NCBI GenBank assembly: GCA_009693435.1
Contig: SHXF01000093.1
Span: forward strand, 1-16,449
Direction: 5' to 3'
Length of the DNA: 16,449 bases
From: Betaproteobacteria bacterium
GTDB taxonomy: Bacteria; Pseudomonadota; Gammaproteobacteria; Burkholderiales; SG8-39
Part shown: positions 12,869 to 16,449 of the stretch, piece after piece
Layout: every line of letters starts with the position of its first letter
Numbering within the stretch: the stretch's first letter is position 1
Notes under the pieces: model-generated
Seen by the model: the letters and a program-made list of their open reading frames with translations, nothing else
What the model was told of the DNA's origin: nothing
Database searches by the model: none
Made by a program: the position numbers and the translations under genes

Positions 12869-13858
12869 ATGGCTGACGCGATCTGGCTCACCGAACAGGA
12901 CGTGGTGCAGTTGATGGACCTCAAGGAGGCCATCACGGCGCTGGAGGCGGCGCTGCGCGAGGAAGCGCGCGGCGAAGCGCACAACATGACCAAGACGCTG
13001 CTGCAATTCGGCAAAGCCAATTTGCACGCCATAGGCGGCAAGCTCGGCCCCATCGTCGGCACCAAGACCTGGGCGCATACCGAGGGCGGGACCAGTCCCA
13101 TCGTGTTGCTGTGGGACGCGGCCAACGGCTCCCTGGTGGCGGTGATCGAAGCCTTCGCTTTGGGCAACATGCGCACCGGCGGCATCTCCGGCGTGGCCGC
13201 CGACTGGATGGCGGCGAAAGATGCGAAAGTCATGGCCATAGCCGGCACCGGCAAGCAGTCGCTGTCCCAGGTCGGCACGATGCTGGCGGTGCGGCCGATC
13301 GAGCGGCTGCAGGTATTTTCGCCACGCGCCGAATCGCGCCAGGCGTTCATCGCCAAGGTGCGCGAGGAATTCGGCATCGAAGCCGTCGATTGCTCAACCA
13401 TCGAAGCCGCCTGCAAGGGCGCGCAGATCGTCACCCTGGTGACCCGCGCCACCCAGCCGTTTGTCAATGTGTCGATGCTGGAGCGCGGCGCGCACCTCAA
13501 CGCCGTGGGCGCCATCGCACCGGACCGCGAGGAATTCACCCAGGATGTATTTCCCCGCGTTTCCTCGGTGGCGGTGGACAACCTGTCCGGGGTGCAGCAG
13601 CTGTCGCGCGAATTCATGAGCCATTACGGCAAGGCCGGCTGGGATTCCGTGCAGCCCTTGTCGAAGCTGATCGCCAGCGGCAGACGCCGCGCGGCAACGG
13701 ACGACATCTCGCTGTTCAAGGCGATGGGCATGGGCATTTCCGACCTTGCCCTCGCCACCGAACTCGCGAAACGCGCCCGCGAACGCGGCGTGGGGCGCGT
13801 CGTTCCGCAACCGAAGAAGACCAAGCCCAGGCTGGCGACGAAGAAGGCAGCCGTCTAG
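12869..13858 (+). CDS. Ornithine cyclodeaminase/mu-crystallin family NAD(P)-dependent enzyme
   Basis: A 329-residue protein. ATG 12869 has AAGGA 5 nt upstream; ATG 12863 is the alternative and would add two residues. Family marks: K66 in VGTKTWAH as the catalytic or substrate lysine, R102-T103 in LGNMRTGG, the dinucleotide motif AGTGKQ (G126-Q130), D237 in VAVDNLSG, and SLFKAMGMGISDLALA near the C-terminus. The family includes ornithine cyclodeaminase, alanine dehydrogenase and ketimine reductases, so a role in handling an imine, amino acid or hydroxy/keto acid is possible. The C-terminal 15 residues (PKKTKPRLATKKAAV) are lysine-rich and look like an added tail. It lies 50 bp after Bug copy 3. 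Substrate unknown. Confidence 0.87.
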   Translation: MADAIWLTEQDVVQLMDLKEAITALEAALREEARGEAHNMTKTLLQFGKANLHAIGGKLGPIVGTKTWAHTEGGTSPIVLLWDAANGSLVAVIEAFALGNMRTGGISGVAADWMAAKDAKVMAIAGTGKQSLSQVGTMLAVRPIERLQVFSPRAESRQAFIAKVREEFGIEAVDCSTIEAACKGAQIVTLVTRATQPFVNVSMLERGAHLNAVGAIAPDREEFTQDVFPRVSSVAVDNLSGVQQLSREFMSHYGKAGWDSVQPLSKLIASGRRRAATDDISLFKAMGMGISDLALATELAKRARERGVGRVVPQPKKTKPRLATKKAAV

Positions 13859-13900
13859 GCGGTTACACCGAAAGAGCGCATTGAAGCGACTCATTAAACC

Positions 13901-14018
13901 GTTCAACCCAATAACCGTTCAAGCCAATAACCGTTCAACCCAATAACCGTTCAACCCAATAATCGTTCAACCCAATAATCGTTCAACCCAATAATCGTTC
14001 AACCCAACCGTTCAACCC
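13901..14018 (+). repeat. 16-bp tandem repeat (minisatellite) upstream of the cupin gene
   Basis: Six full units of GTTCAACCCAATAAYC begin at 13901, 13917, 13933, 13949, 13965 and 13981, followed by a 13-bp copy (13997-14009) and a 9-bp copy (14010-14018). Unit 2 has one change (AAGCC); units 1-3 end in ACC and units 4-6 in ATC, so copies fall into two blocks. The array ends one or two bases before the GCAGGAGG ribosome binding site at 14019-14026. The unit is not palindromic and poor in internal pairing. Confidence 0.95.
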
Positions 14019-14031
14019 GCAGGAGGTTGTC

Positions 14032-15165
14032 ATGAGCAACGACTATCGCAAGGATTTTCACACCACTAAAGCCCGCTTCGTTGACCGCAGCGGCAAGCCG
14101 CTCGCCGATGAGAACCGCTACTGGGATCCCATCATCGTCTCCAAGGAAGAGATCGACGCCGAAATCGCGCGCCTGGAGAGCCTGCCCGCGCCCGCCAACG
14201 GACGGCGCGAGTCGCTCATCGTGCATCCGTACGCCGAGGCCTGTTCGCCCGGCATGGCGCCCGGCATCCAGGTCAAGCTGTCGGTGCTCAAGCCCGGCGA
14301 GAAAACCACGCCGATCCGCCACAACGCCACCGAAGTGAATTTCTGTATCGCCGGCTCGGGGCACACCATGGTGGGCGGCAAGCGCATCGGCTTCGGCCAG
14401 TACGACGTCTGGAACCACCCCTCCTACGCCATCTATTCGCACGCCAACGACGGCAAGGATCTGCAGGTGCGCCTGACCTACTCGAACGCACCGCTGTTGC
14501 AGCACATGCAGGTCTATCTGCCCGAAGAGGAACCGCAGGCGGATCTTCATCCGGTGGAGACCGTCGACGAGAAGGCGCACGCGGCCGATCCGCGGCGCAA
14601 CAGCCCGTATGGGATGATTCCGATGGGCGAGGACGGTGGCATCCTGATGCCCTACGAGATCCTGATCAATCCCAAGCGGGTCGAGTCCAAGGCGCTGCAC
14701 TTCCCCTGGCAGACGGTGAAACAGGAGCTCGACAAACTTGAAGCGCTCGGCAAGGAATACGTCGGGCGGCGCCTCTACATGATGTACAACCCGATGACCG
14801 GGCGCACCAATGGTGTCACGCCGAATTTCTTCGCCACCATCACCATCCGGCCGCCGAAAATCGTCGACCGGCCGCACCGCCACAGTTCCGCCGCCATCAA
14901 TTATTTCTTCAGCGGCTCGGGCTATTCGTCGGTGGGCGGCCATCGCTACGAGTGGAAGTCGGGCGACCTGATGCTGACCGCGCCGGGCTGGGTAGTGCAC
15001 AACCACGCCTCCAACGACGATTACGTGTACGAGCTGACGATCCAGGATCAGCCGCTCAACATCTACATGGAGGCGCTGTTGTGGCAGGAGGATCTGAAAA
15101 AACCCGCCGCTCTCCTCGGCAGCGAGGCCGGGTTCGAAACCAACCTCAAGAAAGTGGCCGCCTGA
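14032..15165 (+). CDS. Bicupin protein, gentisate 1,2-dioxygenase-like
   Basis: A 377-residue protein from ATG 14032 with AGGAGG 5-6 nt upstream. Two cupin domains are visible. Domain 1 (about 75-150) has RHNATEVNFCIAGSG, GFGQYDVW and a late histidine H137, but only one histidine where HxH is expected. Domain 2 (about 265-345) has PHRHSSAAINYFFSGSG with H282 and H284, GDLMLTAPGWVVHNH with H323 and H325, a full metal site. Gentisate and related ring-cleaving bicupins use Fe(II) to cleave hydroxylated aromatic carboxylates; in the gentisate enzymes I know, the main metal site is in domain 1, so this is probably a distinct subgroup. The dapA-like gene starts 1 nt after its stop. The ring-cleavage role is inferred. 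Confidence 0.85.
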   Translation: MSNDYRKDFHTTKARFVDRSGKPLADENRYWDPIIVSKEEIDAEIARLESLPAPANGRRESLIVHPYAEACSPGMAPGIQVKLSVLKPGEKTTPIRHNATEVNFCIAGSGHTMVGGKRIGFGQYDVWNHPSYAIYSHANDGKDLQVRLTYSNAPLLQHMQVYLPEEEPQADLHPVETVDEKAHAADPRRNSPYGMIPMGEDGGILMPYEILINPKRVESKALHFPWQTVKQELDKLEALGKEYVGRRLYMMYNPMTGRTNGVTPNFFATITIRPPKIVDRPHRHSSAAINYFFSGSGYSSVGGHRYEWKSGDLMLTAPGWVVHNHASNDDYVYELTIQDQPLNIYMEALLWQEDLKKPAALLGSEAGFETNLKKVAA

Positions 15166-15166
15166 C

Positions 15167-16081
15167 ATGATCAAGCTCGACCCGAAGTTCCTCATCGGCT
15201 CGGTGCCGCCGCTGATCACGCCGTTCAAGGACGGCAAGGTCGATTTCGACACCTACGGCAAGCTGATCGAGCACCAGATCAGGAATGGCACGCACGGCAT
15301 CCTGGTGAACGGCACCACCTCGGAACCGACCACCCTGACCCTCCAGGAGCGCAACGACCTGGTGAAGTTCGCCGTGGGCGCGGTGGCGAAACGCGTGCCG
15401 GTGGTGGCGCAGACGGGCTCGCACTCGCACGCCGAGGCCGTGGAACTGACCGAGTACGCCAACAAGGCCGGCGCCGATGCGCTGCTGATACTCACGCCCT
15501 ACTTCATCCGCGCCCCGCAGCGCGGCGTCGCGGAGTACTACATCGATCTTGGTCGGCGCACCGCGCTGCCGATCATGATGTATCACATCCCCGGGCGCTC
15601 GGCGTTCAAGGTCGAGCTGGCCACCCTCTCGATGATCATGGAAAAGACGCCCCACTTCGTCGGCATCAAGCATGCCTTCGACGACCACAATTTCGTGACG
15701 CAGATGCTGGCGAAATTCGGCCCGGAGTTCCGCGTATTCGTCGGGCTGGAGGAGTTCACCTTCTCGATGATGGCGATGGGCGCCCTCGGCACCATGAACG
15801 CGGTGGCCAACATCTGTCCGGCCAAGGTGGCGCAGATGTGCAATGAAACTCTGGCCGGCAACATGGCCGCGGCGCGCAAACTTCACTACGAAATGTTCGA
15901 GCTGATGTGCGCGATCTTCTTCGATACCAACCCGATTCCGATGAAGTACATGATGAAGCGCCTCGGCATCATCGAGCGCAACGAGCACCGCCTGCCCATG
16001 GTGCCCGCCACGCCGGAACTGGAGAAGCGCCTGGACGGCGTGCTGGAGCGCGCCGGGCTGCTGCATGCGAAAGCGGCCTAG
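15167..16081 (+). CDS. DapA-family (dihydrodipicolinate synthase-like) aldolase/dehydratase
   Basis: A 304-residue TIM barrel beginning MIKLDPKFLIGSVPPLITPF. Key family residues are present: G49-T50-T51 in NGTTSEPTTL (GTTGE motif with Ser for Gly), Y139 and R144 in MMYHIPGRS, and Schiff-base lysine K168 in VGIKHAFDD. The usual PYY segment is PYFIRAP. The HIPGR (for NVPGR) and KHAFDD (for KEASGD) changes argue against lysine-biosynthetic DHDPS and for a catabolic aldolase or dehydratase acting on a pyruvate-type substrate, as in hydratase-aldolases of aromatic breakdown. It begins 1 nt after the cupin stop, so coupled translation is likely. In a pathway it would cleave or dehydrate the ring-fission product. 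Substrate not determined. Confidence 0.9.
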   Translation: MIKLDPKFLIGSVPPLITPFKDGKVDFDTYGKLIEHQIRNGTHGILVNGTTSEPTTLTLQERNDLVKFAVGAVAKRVPVVAQTGSHSHAEAVELTEYANKAGADALLILTPYFIRAPQRGVAEYYIDLGRRTALPIMMYHIPGRSAFKVELATLSMIMEKTPHFVGIKHAFDDHNFVTQMLAKFGPEFRVFVGLEEFTFSMMAMGALGTMNAVANICPAKVAQMCNETLAGNMAAARKLHYEMFELMCAIFFDTNPIPMKYMMKRLGIIERNEHRLPMVPATPELEKRLDGVLERAGLLHAKAA

Positions 16082-16094
16082 TCTTTGTGAAAAC

Positions 16095-16113
16095 CGGCGG
16101 TGCAATGCCGCCG
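16095..16113 (+). terminator. GC hairpin just after the dapA-like gene
   Basis: CGGCGG (16095-16100) and CCGCCG (16108-16113) form a perfect 6-bp stem with a 7-nt loop, 13 bp after the stop codon. No U-tract follows, so this is at best a weak or factor-dependent terminator or an mRNA 3'-end stabiliser. Confidence 0.35.
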
Positions 16114-16218
16114 ATGCAGCCGCTGAAATTCAGTGAATATATCCGTAAATACACCAATGGTCCGGGCATGTGCGAGCAGTTTGATTATCAATACTCGTAT
16201 ATTCAGTGGTTAGTCTGA
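16105..16218 (+). CDS. Small ORF of unknown function, possibly a fragment
   Basis: ATG 16105 opens 37 codons to TGA at 16216-16218, encoding MPPMQPLKFSEYIRKYTNG and ending in QYSYIQWLV. It is rich in Tyr and aromatic residues and its codons are clearly more AT-rich than those of the dapA-like gene before it (TAT, AAA, AAT, CAA), which suggests a different origin. The start lies in the loop of the hairpin at 16095-16113 and there is no good ribosome binding site. I do not recognise the sequence. It may be a relic of a longer gene or not coding at all. Confidence 0.3.
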   Translation: MPPMQPLKFSEYIRKYTNGPGMCEQFDYQYSYIQWLV

Positions 16219-16220
16219 CT

Positions 16221-16303
16221 CCCTTCTCCCCCCGGGAGAAGGGCCGGGGATGAGGGTAAACGCGCCGCAGCGCCGACGGCAGCGCCAACCCTCCACCCCA
16301 CCC
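16221..16303. repeat. REP-like intergenic repeat with hairpin
   Basis: CCCTTCTCCC (16221-16230) and GGGAGAAGGG (16234-16243) form a perfect 10-bp stem with a 3-nt loop. The following GGGCCGGGGATGAGGGT (16241-16257) partly pairs with ACCCTCCACCCCACCC (16288-16303). This layout, 'CCCTTCTCCC...GGGAGAAGGG-C-x-GGGGATGAGGG', is a dispersed intergenic repeat type I recall from beta- and gammaproteobacteria. The second arm looks cut off near 16304, where the insertion-sequence-like end begins. It may also terminate transcription of the upstream operon. Confidence 0.55.
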
Positions 16304-16308
16304 GCTCA

Positions 16309-16449
16309 GAGCCTGTGAAAAATTATAAAAATATCCGTACTACCTGGTCCACGGTTAGAGCGCTGGTACGTTAAGAGAGCTATGACAACGCGAGATGGAA
16401 TCGAGATGACAAGCGAAAGCGGAGAATTGTTCGAGGGGACTCTGGTGCA
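16309..16449 (+). mobile_element. Probable left end of an insertion sequence
   Basis: From 16309 the composition changes abruptly to AT-rich. The stretch GAGCCTGTGAAAAATT (16309-16324) resembles terminal inverted repeats of IS5/IS1182-type elements, and an ORF starts 73 bp inside it and runs off the window. It sits within the second arm of the REP-like repeat, a typical insertion place. The right end is outside the window, so neither the inverted repeat nor a target duplication can be confirmed. Confidence 0.4.
16382..16449 (+). CDS. N-terminal fragment of a possible transposase (runs off window)
   Basis: ATG 16382 opens a frame that stays open to the window end (22 codons): MTTRDGIEMTSESGELF, then EGTLVH. 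ATG 16406 is an alternative start preceded by GGAATCGAG. The 'G-x-L-F-x-x-x-L' beginning is like the start of some IS5-group transposases, but the fragment is too short for a firm family call. The link to the IS-like end at 16309 is by position. Confidence 0.35.
   Translation, partial: MTTRDGIEMTSESGELFEGTLV

Noticed and set aside
13901..14018. Possible CRISPR array
   Set aside because: The 16-bp units are directly contiguous with no spacers, and no cas genes are near.
13999..15252. 417-codon open frame on the minus strand opposite the cupin gene
   Set aside because: Antisense shadow produced by GC-rich codon bias; the plus strand has cupin motifs, a strong ribosome binding site and operon spacing.
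15146..16105. 319-codon open frame on the minus strand opposite the dapA-like gene
   Set aside because: Histidine/arginine-rich shadow translation of a well-supported gene.

Overview
The window reads as a high-GC betaproteobacterial chromosome, most likely Burkholderiales. The best support is three stand-alone periplasmic binding proteins of the Bug/TctC type (tripartite tricarboxylate transporter family), which are greatly expanded in that order, together with aromatic and carboxylate catabolism genes. This placement is inference from gene content; no rRNA or marker gene is present.

Left part (1-4513). The window opens inside a CaiB/BaiF CoA-transferase gene. It is followed by a complete VapBC toxin-antitoxin pair with a 9-bp inverted-repeat operator. 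A Bug binding protein on the minus strand is then divergent from a 3-hydroxyisobutyrate-dehydrogenase-like gene, followed by an amidohydrolase-2 family gene.

Middle part (4514-8700) looks accessory. It holds an AbrB-type antitoxin whose PIN toxin has been deleted except for its last 18 codons, a second Bug protein, and the 'mobile mystery protein A/B' pair (XRE-type HTH plus Fic) behind a strong AT-rich palindrome. A two-domain VOC protein follows, convergent with a short HTH protein that resembles the detached DNA-binding N-terminus of HTH-citrate synthase fusions.

Right part (8818-16081) is the main catabolic block, eight genes all on the plus strand: a ring-hydroxylating dioxygenase small-subunit-like protein, a Rieske ferredoxin, a TfdA/TauD-type 2-oxoglutarate dioxygenase, a 4,5-dihydroxyphthalate-decarboxylase-like protein, a third Bug protein, an ornithine cyclodeaminase/ketimine-reductase-family enzyme, a bicupin gentisate-dioxygenase-like protein and a DapA-family aldolase/dehydratase. 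Tight spacing and overlaps (4 bp between the dioxygenase and decarboxylase genes, 1 nt between the cupin and dapA-like genes) suggest co-transcription of at least parts of it. I read it as a candidate uncharacterised route for an aromatic or heteroaromatic carboxylate: uptake by Bug, oxidation, decarboxylation, ring cleavage by the cupin, aldol cleavage by the DapA-like enzyme. The substrate cannot be told from the sequence, and no ring-hydroxylating large subunit, reductase or dedicated regulator lies in the window.

The last 370 bp hold a small AT-richer ORF, a REP-like hairpin repeat and what appears to be the left end of an insertion sequence with the first codons of its transposase. A recurring oddity is short perfect or near-perfect tandem duplications at five places, including a 16-bp minisatellite directly upstream of the cupin gene and a 21-bp in-frame one inside the decarboxylase-like gene.
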